Positions 24,449-34,205 are shown, numbered from the stretch's first letter. The stretch: DNA of 64,000 nt from Schaalia odontolytica (GCF_009730335.1 NZ_CP046315.1:806001-870000), one strand, 5' to 3'. Notes: generated from the letters alone by a model not told the origin. Translations and numbers: made by a program.

Positions 24449-25936
24449 ATGAGTGAGGCAAATCAAGCCAGGCGTTCCCTCGCGCGCGGGGGCATCGTCG
24501 GCTTCGTTGGAGCGGCTGCCTCCGCGGTCCTGGGCTTCGCGTTCACGATCATCCTGTCGCGCATGCTGGGTGCCGAGGGCGCGGGTATCGTCACCCAGGC
24601 AACCGGCGTCTTCGCGATCGTCATGGCCCTGGCCAAGGTGGGCCTCGACTCCACCGCCATCTACCTGATGCCGCGCCTATCTTTGGATGCGCCCGAGGAG
24701 ATCCGCGCGACCCTGTCCTTCATGGCCTCCATGACTGTGGGCGTGTCCACCGTGTGCGTCCTCATTCTCGAGGCCGTGGCTCCCCTGATCTGGAACGCCG
24801 AGGTTGCGGCGTCCACCCGGGCCGTCCTGTGGTTCGTACCGATCGGTGCCCTCACCCTGGTCGCATCCGCCGCCCTGCGGGCGCTCGGCAACATGCGCGA
24901 GTACGTCCTCATTCAGAACCTGCTGCTGCCCGGCCTGCGCCCCCTCCTCGTTGCGCTCGCGGCCGCGTTCACCGGGTCGCTGGCCTTCGTGTCTGTCGCC
25001 TGGGCGCTGCCCTTCGTCGTCGTCCACGTTGCCGCGTGGTGGCTGCTGCTGCGACACATGCCCTCGGCGGCCGACTCGGTGGGTCGCTGGCCGACCGCTC
25101 AGCGGCGTCGTCAGGTCGTGTCCTTCGCGCTTCCTCGCACCCTCACCGCTGGTCTCGAGCAGGCGCTGCAGTGGCTCGATGTCCTCCTCGTCGGTCTCCT
25201 GGCGGGCGATGCGGCCTCGGGCATCTACGGTGGCGCCATTCGCTTCATTCAGGCGGGCATGGTCGTCGACACGGCTTTGCGGGTCGTCGTCTCCCCGCAG
25301 TTCTCCAAACTCCTGCACCAGGGTAAGACGAAGGAGCTGCGCGACCTCTACAGCACGGCCTCGATCTGGCTCGTCCTGTTCGCGGCCCCCATCTACGCCC
25401 TCATGGCGATCTACGCGCCCGCGCTCATGCGCATCCTCGGTGATGGCTTCGCTCCCGGCGCGAACGTCCTCGTGGTCCTGTGCATCGGCTCCATCGTGAC
25501 TTTCATGGCGGGAAACATTCACTCGCTGCTCATCATGAGTGGACGCTCCGGGTGGGCGGCGGTCAACAAGATCGTGGTCCTTACGCTCAACGTTGTGGGT
25601 AACGTCATCTTTATTCCGCGTGGAGGAATGGTTGCCGCGGCGATCGTGTGGGCTGTGTGCATGGTGCTTGACGCGGCCATGGCGACCATTCAGGTCTCGC
25701 GGTTTATCGGTGTGACACCGAAATTGTCGGAAGTGGTCAAGCCGATCCTTGTTGTGGGCGTGTCTGCGGTGATTCCGGGCGGGTGTATAGCGTGGTGGCT
25801 GGGGCGCGACTCTTTCGTTGCGACCATTGTCGGATCGGCACTCGCGGTCCTGGTTTTCGCTTGTGTTTGCTGGGTGTTTAGGGATCGTCTGCACCTGTCG
25901 GGACTTGGGTCCCTAGCGAGGCGTCGCAGGGGGTAG
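24449..25936 (+). CDS. Polysaccharide flippase-like membrane protein (Wzx/MATE superfamily)
   Basis: A 495-residue protein with about fourteen hydrophobic segments. It begins ARGGIVGFVGAAASAVLGFA and FTIILSRMLGAEGAGIVTQA, the pattern of Wzx/RfbX and MurJ-like lipid-linked oligosaccharide flippases. It would move the undecaprenyl-linked repeat unit across the membrane for the Wzy-like protein. I use the ATG at 24449, with GGGAAGG six bases before it; a TTG two codons earlier is possible. It follows the Wzy-like gene but is separated by the convergent NTF2-like gene, so it probably has its own promoter near the 24421 palindrome. Confidence 0.9.
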   Translation: MSEANQARRSLARGGIVGFVGAAASAVLGFAFTIILSRMLGAEGAGIVTQATGVFAIVMALAKVGLDSTAIYLMPRLSLDAPEEIRATLSFMASMTVGVSTVCVLILEAVAPLIWNAEVAASTRAVLWFVPIGALTLVASAALRALGNMREYVLIQNLLLPGLRPLLVALAAAFTGSLAFVSVAWALPFVVVHVAAWWLLLRHMPSAADSVGRWPTAQRRRQVVSFALPRTLTAGLEQALQWLDVLLVGLLAGDAASGIYGGAIRFIQAGMVVDTALRVVVSPQFSKLLHQGKTKELRDLYSTASIWLVLFAAPIYALMAIYAPALMRILGDGFAPGANVLVVLCIGSIVTFMAGNIHSLLIMSGRSGWAAVNKIVVLTLNVVGNVIFIPRGGMVAAAIVWAVCMVLDAAMATIQVSRFIGVTPKLSEVVKPILVVGVSAVIPGGCIAWWLGRDSFVATIVGSALAVLVFACVCWVFRDRLHLSGLGSLARRRRG

Positions 25937-26052
25937 GAATGGGGTGTGTGGCGCACCTGTGAAAGTCTGACGTGACCATTCGGTTGATTGAACGGGGATT
26001 GTTGTGTAATTCTTTATGCAACAAGTTTCTGTTCCCTCCGAAAGGTCGTGTC

Positions 26053-29000
26053 ATGGCTTCTGCGATTTCGCGCCTTGCAATCCTTGCAACTGCGCCGATT
26101 GTCGCCTGCGCTTCCCTCGCGCTCGCTCCGATGGCTCACGCTGTTGGCACAGGTCAGGGAGATTCTGCACCCGGTCAGGCTATCGTTCGCGACGGTTCGA
26201 GCGCCGCGACTGCCGCCGCGTCGTGCTGGGACATTAAGCAGCGCAATCCCAGCGCTTCCGACGGAGCGTACTGGCTGCAGACCCCCGCCATGGATCACCC
26301 TGCACAGTTCTTTTGTGACCAGACGACAGATGGTGGCGGCTGGGTCATGATCGGCCGCGGCCGTGAAGGCTGGGAGGCCTGGAGTGGCGGCAAGGGAGAT
26401 CCCGCGAAGCTGACCACCCGCGGGCGTGACGCGAGCGCTTTCGACGTTGTTCAGCTCTCCAATGACACCGTGAATCAGCTGCTCAATAACGTGCCGGTTA
26501 AGGATCAGGCCGACGGCGTGCGCGTCATGCGTTCGTCGAGCCCCTCCGGACATTCCTACCAGTCGTTGGATATCCGCTTCCAGAAGATGACCGACTTCGT
26601 GTGGCCTTTCAAGATGGCACATCCCATCAGTATCTCGATGGACAAGCGCGGCCCAGTCAGCGACATCATGTGGAACACCTCCGGCTACGATCAGGGCTGG
26701 AACGCCCTGCAGGTCTACCCGTCTGCCCGTACCGGCTGGCAGATCGGCTGGGGCTATGGCCCCGTGGCCGCCAGTTGGGGTGGTGACGTCACCTCCCGTG
26801 GCTCCTTTTTGCGCAAGTCTGGTCAGACAGTGTTCCCCTACGCGGAGGCCTACATGCGTCCACGCCTGAGCTCCGAGGACGCGTCGTTCTCCCGCATCTC
26901 CGATGAGGGACTTCCGGCCAGCACCGTCACTCGCGCCGTCTCGCAGTACGCAGCTAAGACCTCGTGGGGCGTGAGCGGTAACCTCAACGGCTCGTACGCC
27001 GAGGGCAACATCCAAGTCCAGGCCTTCGCCCAGGTCGGCTCCACCATGTACGTCGGTGGCAACTTCACCGGCGTCAAGCAGGGCGACAAGGGCACCGAGA
27101 TTTCCTCGCGCGGTCTCGCGGCCTTCGACGTGTCCACCGGCGACTTCACCGGCCAGACCTTCGACTTCAACGCGCAGGTCAAGGCCCTCCTCGCCCTACC
27201 CGACGGCCGACTCCTCGTCGGTGGTGACTTCACGCAGGTCAACGGACAAACTCACGTCGGAACCGCCGTCATCGATCCGTCGACCGGCCAGGTCGACTCG
27301 TCGTGGAACCTGCAGGTCTCGAATGCTCTTCGTGGTGGTGCAGTGAGCGTGCGTTCGCTCGCCTACTACGATGGCAACGTCTACATTGGTGGATCCTTCA
27401 CGCATCTCAGCGGTGGTGGTCGCTCCAAGGTCTACGCCCGAAACGCCGGCCGTGTTGACCTCTCCTCGCGCCCCGACCGCTCGTGGAACCCCGAGATTAA
27501 CGGCTCGGTCCAGGCTGTGGGCGTCTCCGAAGCCAACAGCTCCTTCTACGCCGGCGGCCACTTCACCAAGGCTCACGGCACCGAGCGTGCCTGGTACGCC
27601 GCCAAGTTCTCCACTCAGCCCGGCGCCGCCCAGGACACCTCCTTCGTGTTCGAGCCCTCGACGACCACCGCAGGCAAGTACCAGCAGACCATCGCGACGG
27701 CCGGCAACCGCGTGTACATTGGCGGATCCGAGCATTCGCTCTTCGGCTACGACGCCGGCTCCAACAAGCGTGTTTCCGGCTCCGTGACCTTCAGTAGGGG
27801 TGGCGATCTGCAGGCCAGTACCGTGTCCTCGAAGGGCATCATCTATGCGTCTTGCCACTGCTCCGATGCCTCCTACCAGGACATGTACTTGTGGCAGATG
27901 GACTCCAGTTGGTCGCGTGTCGACGAGATCAAGTGGGTCGGCGCGTGGGACGCAGCCACCGGCGAGAACCTGAAGTGGACTCCCTTCGAGCTCTCCTCGC
28001 GCCGCAAGACCGGCGCCTGGGCGCTGACGACCGATAACTACGGCAATCTGTGGGTGGGCGGCGACTTCACCCTCTCCCACACCGATGCCACGCGCACCCA
28101 GTGGAACGGCGGCTTCGCCCGCTACGATAGCCGCGACAACGTCGCGCCCGAGGCGCCCTCCTACCTGCGCTCCTCCGCGTCCAACGATTCCACCGTGACC
28201 CTCGCCTGGAAAGGCATCGCCGACGCCGTGTCCTACGAGATCCTGCGCGACGATCGGCCGATCGCCACCTCCGAGACCACCACCGTCGAGGTGCCGCGCG
28301 GCGGCGAGAACCGCTACTTCGTGCGCGCCGTTGACGCCGAGGGCAACCGCTCCGCAACCACCGCGGTCTACACCGCCCCGGCCCCCGGTCAGGTGGACGC
28401 CTCCAACCCGGTCCTCCTTGAGGCCGATGCGACGTGGAACTACCGCTCTGACGCCAGCGCGGCCCCCGAGAACTGGGCCCAGGCCTCGTTCGACGACTCC
28501 GCGTGGCCGACCGGCGCAGCCCCCCTGGGCTACGGCGATTCCGCGATCGCGACCCAGATCGCCACCAAGGGCTCGCGCCCCGTGACGACCTACTACCGCA
28601 CGCACTTCCGGGTCGCCGACGCGAAGGGCCTCAAGGGTATTAACGTCAAGTACCTGGCCGACGATGGCGCCGTCGTCTACATCAACGGCGTCGAGGTGGA
28701 CCGTACCCGCATGGGTGCCGGCACGGTGAGCTACACGACCCGTGCCGATGCCGCTCCCAACTTCGCTGCGGCCTCTGCATCGCCCTCCGAGATCTTCGTG
28801 CCCGCGTCGGCCCTGAAGACCGGTGACAACGTCATCGCCGTGGAAACGCACGTCAACTACATGCGCACCGCGACCGTGGCCATGCAGGCCTCCATCTTCC
28901 GCGTGGAAGGCACCCCGGACGACAACAGCTCCGTTCCCACCGAGCGCAGCACCGAGCCGACCGACGCGACGCAGCCGATCAACGCGGCCTCCGTCAAGTC

Positions 29001-29505
29001 CGGCACAGTCATCCACACTGGGGACGAGTGGAACTACTGGACCTCGACGGATGCTCCCGCCTCCGACTGGGCGACGACCGGCTCCCTCCAGAGCTGGAAC
29101 CGTGGCTCCGGCCCGATCGGCTGGGGAGACTCCGCCGCGGTAACCGCCCTCGATATCGCCAAGAAGGATCGTGCGATCACGTACTACTTCGCGCGCGACA
29201 TCGACCTGGGCCCGATCACCCCGAACACCACGCTGACCGTCAAGGTGCGTGCGGATGACGGCGTCGTCCTGCGAGTCAATGGCACGATCATCGACATGAA
29301 ACGTATGTCCGATGGCAAAATTACTCACACCACCTACGCGAACTCGGCCGTGAGCGCCGCCAAGGCAGCCTCCGATCTGCTCGAGGTCACCATCCCCGCC
29401 AGCCTCTTGACGAGCGGCGTGAATCGCATCGGTGTTGAGGAGCACCTCAACTACAAGGGCTCGCCCTCGATGACCTTCGATCTGAACGCGACTCTTGTGA
29501 AATAA
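26053..29505 (+). CDS. Secreted fibrinogen-domain / propeller / FN3 surface protein, paralogue 1
   Basis: A 1150-residue exported protein. The signal peptide (MASAISRLAILATAPIVACA, cleaved after AHA near 30) is followed by a fibrinogen-like GGGW domain at about 55-270 (SCWDIKQ, GAYWLQT, FFCDQTTDGGGWVMIGRGRE). Next is a propeller-like region at about 300-690 with repeats of the MYVGGNFTG / LLVGGDFTQVNG type (delta-60 pattern) and a CHCSD pair near 601. An FN3 domain (about 698-775) and two related beta modules (785-945, 980-1150) follow, each with W-N-Y, a central DDG-x-V-x-x-N-G and a late ET/EEH-x-N-Y. No LPXTG or membrane anchor is seen. AAAGG lies about 8 bases before the ATG. It sits inside the surface-polymer locus and may bind or process that glycan. 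Its paralogue follows at 29732. Confidence 0.85.
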   Translation: MASAISRLAILATAPIVACASLALAPMAHAVGTGQGDSAPGQAIVRDGSSAATAAASCWDIKQRNPSASDGAYWLQTPAMDHPAQFFCDQTTDGGGWVMIGRGREGWEAWSGGKGDPAKLTTRGRDASAFDVVQLSNDTVNQLLNNVPVKDQADGVRVMRSSSPSGHSYQSLDIRFQKMTDFVWPFKMAHPISISMDKRGPVSDIMWNTSGYDQGWNALQVYPSARTGWQIGWGYGPVAASWGGDVTSRGSFLRKSGQTVFPYAEAYMRPRLSSEDASFSRISDEGLPASTVTRAVSQYAAKTSWGVSGNLNGSYAEGNIQVQAFAQVGSTMYVGGNFTGVKQGDKGTEISSRGLAAFDVSTGDFTGQTFDFNAQVKALLALPDGRLLVGGDFTQVNGQTHVGTAVIDPSTGQVDSSWNLQVSNALRGGAVSVRSLAYYDGNVYIGGSFTHLSGGGRSKVYARNAGRVDLSSRPDRSWNPEINGSVQAVGVSEANSSFYAGGHFTKAHGTERAWYAAKFSTQPGAAQDTSFVFEPSTTTAGKYQQTIATAGNRVYIGGSEHSLFGYDAGSNKRVSGSVTFSRGGDLQASTVSSKGIIYASCHCSDASYQDMYLWQMDSSWSRVDEIKWVGAWDAATGENLKWTPFELSSRRKTGAWALTTDNYGNLWVGGDFTLSHTDATRTQWNGGFARYDSRDNVAPEAPSYLRSSASNDSTVTLAWKGIADAVSYEILRDDRPIATSETTTVEVPRGGENRYFVRAVDAEGNRSATTAVYTAPAPGQVDASNPVLLEADATWNYRSDASAAPENWAQASFDDSAWPTGAAPLGYGDSAIATQIATKGSRPVTTYYRTHFRVADAKGLKGINVKYLADDGAVVYINGVEVDRTRMGAGTVSYTTRADAAPNFAAASASPSEIFVPASALKTGDNVIAVETHVNYMRTATVAMQASIFRVEGTPDDNSSVPTERSTEPTDATQPINAASVKSGTVIHTGDEWNYWTSTDAPASDWATTGSLQSWNRGSGPIGWGDSAAVTALDIAKKDRAITYYFARDIDLGPITPNTTLTVKVRADDGVVLRVNGTIIDMKRMSDGKITHTTYANSAVSAAKAASDLLEVTIPASLLTSGVNRIGVEEHLNYKGSPSMTFDLNATLVK

Positions 29506-29589
29506 GGGAAGAATCGTTGTTCTTCGCCCGCGTTTGTGTGAGGCATGAGCCAGAGACATTCGTTCATTCCAGCTCGTGAATCGTGCTGA

Positions 29590-29627
29590 CAAGTGCAACC
29601 CCCACCTTTTTGGCGGGGGTTGACTTG
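29590..29627 (+). terminator. Long hairpin after surface protein 1
   Basis: CAACCCCCACC (29596-29606) and GGCGGGGGTTG (29612-29622) pair around TTTTT with one mismatch. Flanking ACAAG/CTTGT extends the stem with a bulge. It lies 85 bases after the stop of the first fibrinogen-domain gene and before the next promoter. Confidence 0.7.
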
Positions 29628-29666
29628 TATGTGGTAAACGGCTCCCACCTGGTCCTAACCAAGTGG

Positions 29667-29695
29667 TTGAGCGGTGGCAATTATCGTGACACTAT
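29667..29695 (+). promoter_or_regulatory. Likely promoter of surface protein 2
   Basis: TTGAGC (29667-29672) and CACTAT (29690-29695) are separated by 17 bases, 37 bases before the ATG at 29732. GTGAGG (29721-29726) would be the ribosome site. With the terminator just upstream this suggests the second surface-protein gene has its own transcription start. Confidence 0.5.
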
Positions 29696-29731
29696 AGAAG
29701 TAACCATTTACACGATACCCGTGAGGACCCC

Positions 29732-32700
29732 ATGAGTTTTATGCGCCGTTGCTTGGCGCTTGGACTGGCATCAGTGACCAGCCTGAGCGTGCTTGCGTTC
29801 TCCCCGGCTGCCCACGCCGCCACCGACCCGCTCCACGATGGCCTGAGCGCGGCCACGGCCGCGGCCTCGTGCTGGGAAATCAAGCAGAACGACCCGCGTT
29901 CCCAGAATGGAACGTACTGGCTGCAGACCTCGACCATGGACGCGCCCGGCCAGTTCTTCTGCGATCAGACCACTGACGGCGGCGGCTGGGTTCTCATCGG
30001 TCGTGGCCGTGAAGGGTGGGAGACGTGGAGCCAGGGACAGGGCGACCAGGAGAAGCTCAAGACCCGTCCGCGTACCGCCGGTGACTTCGAAGTCGTGCAG
30101 GCCTCACACCAGACGGTCAATGGGTTACTGGGCGGCACCTCTGTCTCCGACCTTGAGGACGGCCTCATGGTCCAGCGTGCCTCGAACCACAAGGGCACCG
30201 CCTACCAGACCGTGCGCATGCGCTTCCCGAAGATGCGTGACTTCATCTGGCCGTTCAAGAGCGCTCACCCGGTGGATGTGAAGTTCGACCACGAATGGTG
30301 GGTCCAGGGTGGCATTGTGTGGGCAGGCTTCGGTACCAACACCTCCTGGGGCTACGTCAACCTCATCGCCTCCGCGCAGAACAAGTACACGCTCGGCTGG
30401 GGCTACGGCCCCCTCGCAACCTCCTGGTACGACACGTCCTCCTCGACGTCGTACTTCCACCGCAACGGCTCGATCATCAACCCCTACGCCGAGGCCTACG
30501 TGCGCCCGCAGCTGCGCTCCACGGACGCCAGCTTCCGCGCCATCGGTGACGGTGGGACGCCCGCCAAGAAGCAGAAGGCTACCGCTTCTGAGTTCGCGTC
30601 GCCGATGTCTTGGGGCGTGGCCGGCAACCTCAACGGTTCCGTCCAGGAAGGTAACATCCAGGTTCAGGCCTTCGAGCAGATCGGCTCGACGATGTACGTG
30701 GGCGGTAACTTCACCGGCGTGAAGAAAGGCAAGAACGGCCAGGAAATCGCCTCCAGTGGTCTTGCCGGCTTCGACGCGACGACGGGGGAGTGGAACGGTC
30801 AGACGTTCTCCTTCAACAACCAGGTCAAGGACCTCGCCGAGTTGCCCAACGGCAAGCTTCTCGTGGCCGGCGACTTCACAAAGGTGAACGGTGAGACCCA
30901 CGTCGGCACCGTTCTGATCGACCCTGCGACCGGCCAGATCGACCCGTCGTGGACCCTGCAGGCGCGCACCGGCACCAACGGTGGCCGTGTCTCGGTCAAG
31001 TCCATCAAGATCATCAACGACCACATCTATCTGGGCGGTATCTTCACGCACTTCCAGGGCAACGGCGCGTCGTGGACCTACGCCCGTAACGGCGCCCGCC
31101 TCGACATCAATGGCAAGCCCGACCGCTCGTGGAACCCCGAGTTCAACGGCTCCGTCATCGATATCGACGTCGACGAGAACGAGGCCTACTACTACGCGGC
31201 CGGCTACTTCACCCGAGCCCACGACCGCGTCGTCGAAAACGCTGGCCGCCTGTCCACGGCAGCCGGCGCCGAACTCGACCAGTCCTGGACCTTCCGTCAC
31301 TCCTACCTGATCGGCAAGTACCAGCAGACCGTGACGGCCGCCAACGGCCGCGTCTACTTCGGTGGCTCGCAGCACTCGCTCTTCGGCTACAACTCCGACA
31401 CGATGACGCGCACCTCGGGCTCCATCACCATGTACAACGGCGGTGACCTTCAAGCCAGCACCCGGTCCGCCACTGGCGTCGTCTACGCGTCGTGCCACTG
31501 CTCCGACTACGCCTTCCAGGATGCCTACCAGTACCTGACGCTGGGCACCACGTGGACGCGAGCCGACGAGATTCAGTGGGTCGGCGGCTGGGACGAGGCC
31601 ACGGGCCGCCAGCTCGGTTGGACCCCCTACCGCCTCGGCTCCCTGCGCTCCAGCGGCGCGTGGGCCCTCGAAATGGCTGACGACGGTGCCCTGTGGGCCG
31701 GCGGCGATTTCAACTACTCCTACACGTCGCTGACCTCGGGCCAGTGGTCCGGTGGCTTCGTGCGCATGCCCGCCCGCAACGCCACCGCCCCCGCGGTTCC
31801 CGCGAACCTGCGCGCCTCCGACGGCAACTCCAAGGATGTCACGCTCAAGTGGTCCTCCGTGCCCGGTGCCGTCTCCTACGACATCCTGCGTGACGATCGT
31901 CCGATCGCCACCACGACCTCGAACTCCGTGACCGTTCCCCTGGGCGGCAAGAATCGCTTCTTCGTGCGCGCGGTGGCCTCCGACGGCCTGCGCGGTGCCT
32001 CGACCCATGTCTACACGGTCGACTCCAACGGCAAGCCCACCCAGCCCGACGGTGCCACGCTGCTCGTCGACGAGGATGACGCCTGGGCGTACCACTGGTC
32101 GACCGATCCGGTCGCCGAGAACTGGGCCCAGACCTCGTTCGACGACTCCGCCTGGAGTCGCGGTGCCTCGCCGATCGGCTACGGTGGCCCCGGAATCAAC
32201 ACGACACTGACCCCGGGCGCGGCCAAGAACCGCCCTGTCACCACCTACGCGCGCATCAACTTCACGGTCGCTGACCCGACCGCCATCGGCGGCGTGAACG
32301 TTGCCGTGACGGCCGACGACGGAGCCGTGGTGTACGTCAACGGCAACGAAGTAGACCGCCAGCGCATGGACGATGGAACGGTTGACGCCTCGACCTTCGC
32401 GAACGCGTCCGTCACGACGCCCGCCGCGCGCGCCGACCGACAGCTGGTCTTCGTCCCCGCGGACAAGCTGGTCGCCGGTACGAACACGCTGGCCGTCGAA
32501 ACGCACCTGAACTACCGCTCCAGCTCGTCGATGACCATCGACGGTATGGTCAAGGTCGTCACCAAGGGCGACGAGCCTACTCCGGAACCCGATCCCGAGC
32601 CCGATCCGGAGCCGGCGCCCCAGCCGCAGCCGGACGTTCCGCTCACGCCCGACCCGGACAAGCCCCTCGAGGTGCTCGATGTCTCCGCGATGAACCTCGG

Positions 32701-33202
32701 TAACTTCCTGTACCCCGGCATGTACTGGAACTACTGGAACTCCAAGGAAACTCCGGACCCGGCGTGGAACTCCACCGCCGACCTGTCCTCGTGGAAGCAC
32801 GGCGCCAGCCCGCTTGGCTGGGGTGACCGTGACGCCGGTACGCCCTTCACGCTGCCGGCAGCGGACCGAGCCATCACGAACTACTTCGTGCGTGACGTCA
32901 ACTTCGGTACCCTCAGCGCTGACTTCGAGGTCATTCTCAACGTCCGCGTTGACGATGGTGCAGTCATCTACATCAACGGCACCGAAATCAAGCGCGTGAA
33001 CATGCCCGAAGGCACGATCGACGCCAATACGCGAGCCTCCTCCAACGTGGGCCTCGCTACGGCGAAGAACAACATTGTGCGCATCGCGGTACCTCGCAAG
33101 GTGCTCAGGGACGGCGTCAACCGTATCGCGGTTGAAACGCACGCCAACTACGCGAATGCGGCATCCGTAACCTTCGATCTCAAGGCAAGCCTGGTGAGGT
33201 GA
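29732..33202 (+). CDS. Secreted fibrinogen-domain / propeller / FN3 surface protein, paralogue 2
   Basis: A 1156-residue exported protein, collinear with the one encoded at 26053: signal peptide ending AAHA near 29; fibrinogen-like domain (SCWEIKQ, GTYWLQT, FFCDQTTDGGGWVLIGRG); propeller-like repeats (MYVGGNFTG, LLVAGDFTKVNG) including the same CHCSD pair; FN3 (VSYDILRDDRPIATT); and two C-terminal beta modules. It differs mainly by a Pro/Glu/Asp linker (PEPDPEPDPEPAPQPQPD) between the two modules. The stop is next to the glycosyltransferase gene at 33208, so the two may be co-transcribed. Tandem duplication followed by divergence is clear. The ligand is unknown. Confidence 0.85.
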   Translation: MSFMRRCLALGLASVTSLSVLAFSPAAHAATDPLHDGLSAATAAASCWEIKQNDPRSQNGTYWLQTSTMDAPGQFFCDQTTDGGGWVLIGRGREGWETWSQGQGDQEKLKTRPRTAGDFEVVQASHQTVNGLLGGTSVSDLEDGLMVQRASNHKGTAYQTVRMRFPKMRDFIWPFKSAHPVDVKFDHEWWVQGGIVWAGFGTNTSWGYVNLIASAQNKYTLGWGYGPLATSWYDTSSSTSYFHRNGSIINPYAEAYVRPQLRSTDASFRAIGDGGTPAKKQKATASEFASPMSWGVAGNLNGSVQEGNIQVQAFEQIGSTMYVGGNFTGVKKGKNGQEIASSGLAGFDATTGEWNGQTFSFNNQVKDLAELPNGKLLVAGDFTKVNGETHVGTVLIDPATGQIDPSWTLQARTGTNGGRVSVKSIKIINDHIYLGGIFTHFQGNGASWTYARNGARLDINGKPDRSWNPEFNGSVIDIDVDENEAYYYAAGYFTRAHDRVVENAGRLSTAAGAELDQSWTFRHSYLIGKYQQTVTAANGRVYFGGSQHSLFGYNSDTMTRTSGSITMYNGGDLQASTRSATGVVYASCHCSDYAFQDAYQYLTLGTTWTRADEIQWVGGWDEATGRQLGWTPYRLGSLRSSGAWALEMADDGALWAGGDFNYSYTSLTSGQWSGGFVRMPARNATAPAVPANLRASDGNSKDVTLKWSSVPGAVSYDILRDDRPIATTTSNSVTVPLGGKNRFFVRAVASDGLRGASTHVYTVDSNGKPTQPDGATLLVDEDDAWAYHWSTDPVAENWAQTSFDDSAWSRGASPIGYGGPGINTTLTPGAAKNRPVTTYARINFTVADPTAIGGVNVAVTADDGAVVYVNGNEVDRQRMDDGTVDASTFANASVTTPAARADRQLVFVPADKLVAGTNTLAVETHLNYRSSSSMTIDGMVKVVTKGDEPTPEPDPEPDPEPAPQPQPDVPLTPDPDKPLEVLDVSAMNLGNFLYPGMYWNYWNSKETPDPAWNSTADLSSWKHGASPLGWGDRDAGTPFTLPAADRAITNYFVRDVNFGTLSADFEVILNVRVDDGAVIYINGTEIKRVNMPEGTIDANTRASSNVGLATAKNNIVRIAVPRKVLRDGVNRIAVETHANYANAASVTFDLKASLVR

Positions 33203-33207
33203 TCTCC

Positions 33208-33987
33208 ATGACCGCGACGTCAACTCCCGCCGGCGGCGAGGCTGAACCCGAAGCTGCCGGCGCGGTCGGCGCCCCCGCGACCGATCCCGCGTTCGACGCG
33301 ATGGCACAGCGCGTGCTCACTCGAGGGCACACGACCACGTGGCTCAACCACTGGTCCCTCCTGCATGCCGACTTCCGTGCGCTTGCCCGCATGCACGCTG
33401 TCGGCTTCGATGGGACCCTCCTGCAGATGCGTCTGCGCGCAGCAGGCCACGAGGTCGCCCGCACCTCTGCGGACCTCGTCCTGCCGCACGTCTTCGAACG
33501 CCTTGAGGATGGCACCCGCATCGCCCTCATCGGGGCTGTGCCCGAGGCCGGTCAGGCCGCAGCCGATCGCCTGCATCGCTTCGATGTACAGGTCATTGAC
33601 GGGTATGAGGGGCTTCGTCGGCTGAAGGCCGATCCTTCGGTGCTCACTGCCTTCGATCCGCGCCTCGTGATCGTCGGCCTGGGGGCCGGCCTCCAGGAGG
33701 TCGTCGCGTCGTTCGTTCTCGACCTCCTGCCCGAGGCGTCTGTGTGCACCGCGGGCGGTTGGATCGACCAGTACGCGCGCGCTGCCGACGACTATTTCCC
33801 GACCTGGGTGCACGCCGCCCGCCTCGGGTGGGCCTGGCGCATCGCGCACGAGCCCAAGCGGCTCACCAAGCGCTACACCGTCGAAGCCCTCGACTTCGTC
33901 GCTCACGCGCCCGAGCTCATCTCGCGGCTCGAGGCAATGGGTAGCTTCGACGATCTCGGACTGGTCGGTGGCGTGACGCTTCGCTGA
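33208..33987 (+). CDS. WecG/TagA/CpsF-family glycosyltransferase
   Basis: A 259-residue enzyme of the GT26 type, which in teichoic-acid and enterobacterial-antigen pathways adds ManNAc(A) to an undecaprenyl-linked first sugar. Recognisable parts are GFDGTLLQMRLRAAG near residue 70, IALIGAVPEAGQAAADRL near 110, LVIVGLGAGLQE near 152, and the C-terminal WVHAARLGWAWRIAHEPKRL, where the HP-basic stretch of the family occurs. I chose ATG 33208, with GAGGTG about 8 bases upstream; a GTG at 33199 overlapping the previous stop is possible. It is the last plus-strand gene of the polymer locus. Confidence 0.85.
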   Translation: MTATSTPAGGEAEPEAAGAVGAPATDPAFDAMAQRVLTRGHTTTWLNHWSLLHADFRALARMHAVGFDGTLLQMRLRAAGHEVARTSADLVLPHVFERLEDGTRIALIGAVPEAGQAAADRLHRFDVQVIDGYEGLRRLKADPSVLTAFDPRLVIVGLGAGLQEVVASFVLDLLPEASVCTAGGWIDQYARAADDYFPTWVHAARLGWAWRIAHEPKRLTKRYTVEALDFVAHAPELISRLEAMGSFDDLGLVGGVTLR

Positions 33988-34008
33988 CCGAGGTTGACGC
34001 TAGTCGTT

Positions 34009-34048
34009 GTGGAGGAGACCGGACCCGCAGGGGTCCGGCCTCCTCCAC
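34009..34048 (+). terminator. Hairpin ending the polymer locus
   Basis: GTGGAGGAGACCGGACC (34009-34025) pairs with GGTCCGGCCTCCTCCAC (34032-34048) with one mismatch, 22 bases after the stop of the WecG/TagA-type gene. No U-tract follows. Confidence 0.8.
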
Positions 34049-34205
34049 GTTGCCGAATAGGCTGGCGCTGCCCACTGGTGGGTCGTGAAGGCTGCTGGCG
34101 CGTAGGGGCTGTTGTTTCTACCTGCTGTCATCTGGCATTGTGTGCGCCTAGTGTGGTCAGCCCCCCGTATCTGGCGACGTGCGCTTCAGGCGACTGCAAC
34201 GGGTT

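Noticed and set aside
26053-33202. Phase-variable or recombining single gene rather than two paralogues
   Set aside because: Each copy has its own signal peptide, ribosome site and stop, and they differ throughout. A terminator and promoter lie between them.
27196-33307. Open frames of 800 and 1060 codons antisense to the two surface-protein genes
   Set aside because: Same shadow effect. Composition is low-complexity, there are no ribosome sites, and the plus-strand proteins have signal peptides and clear domains.
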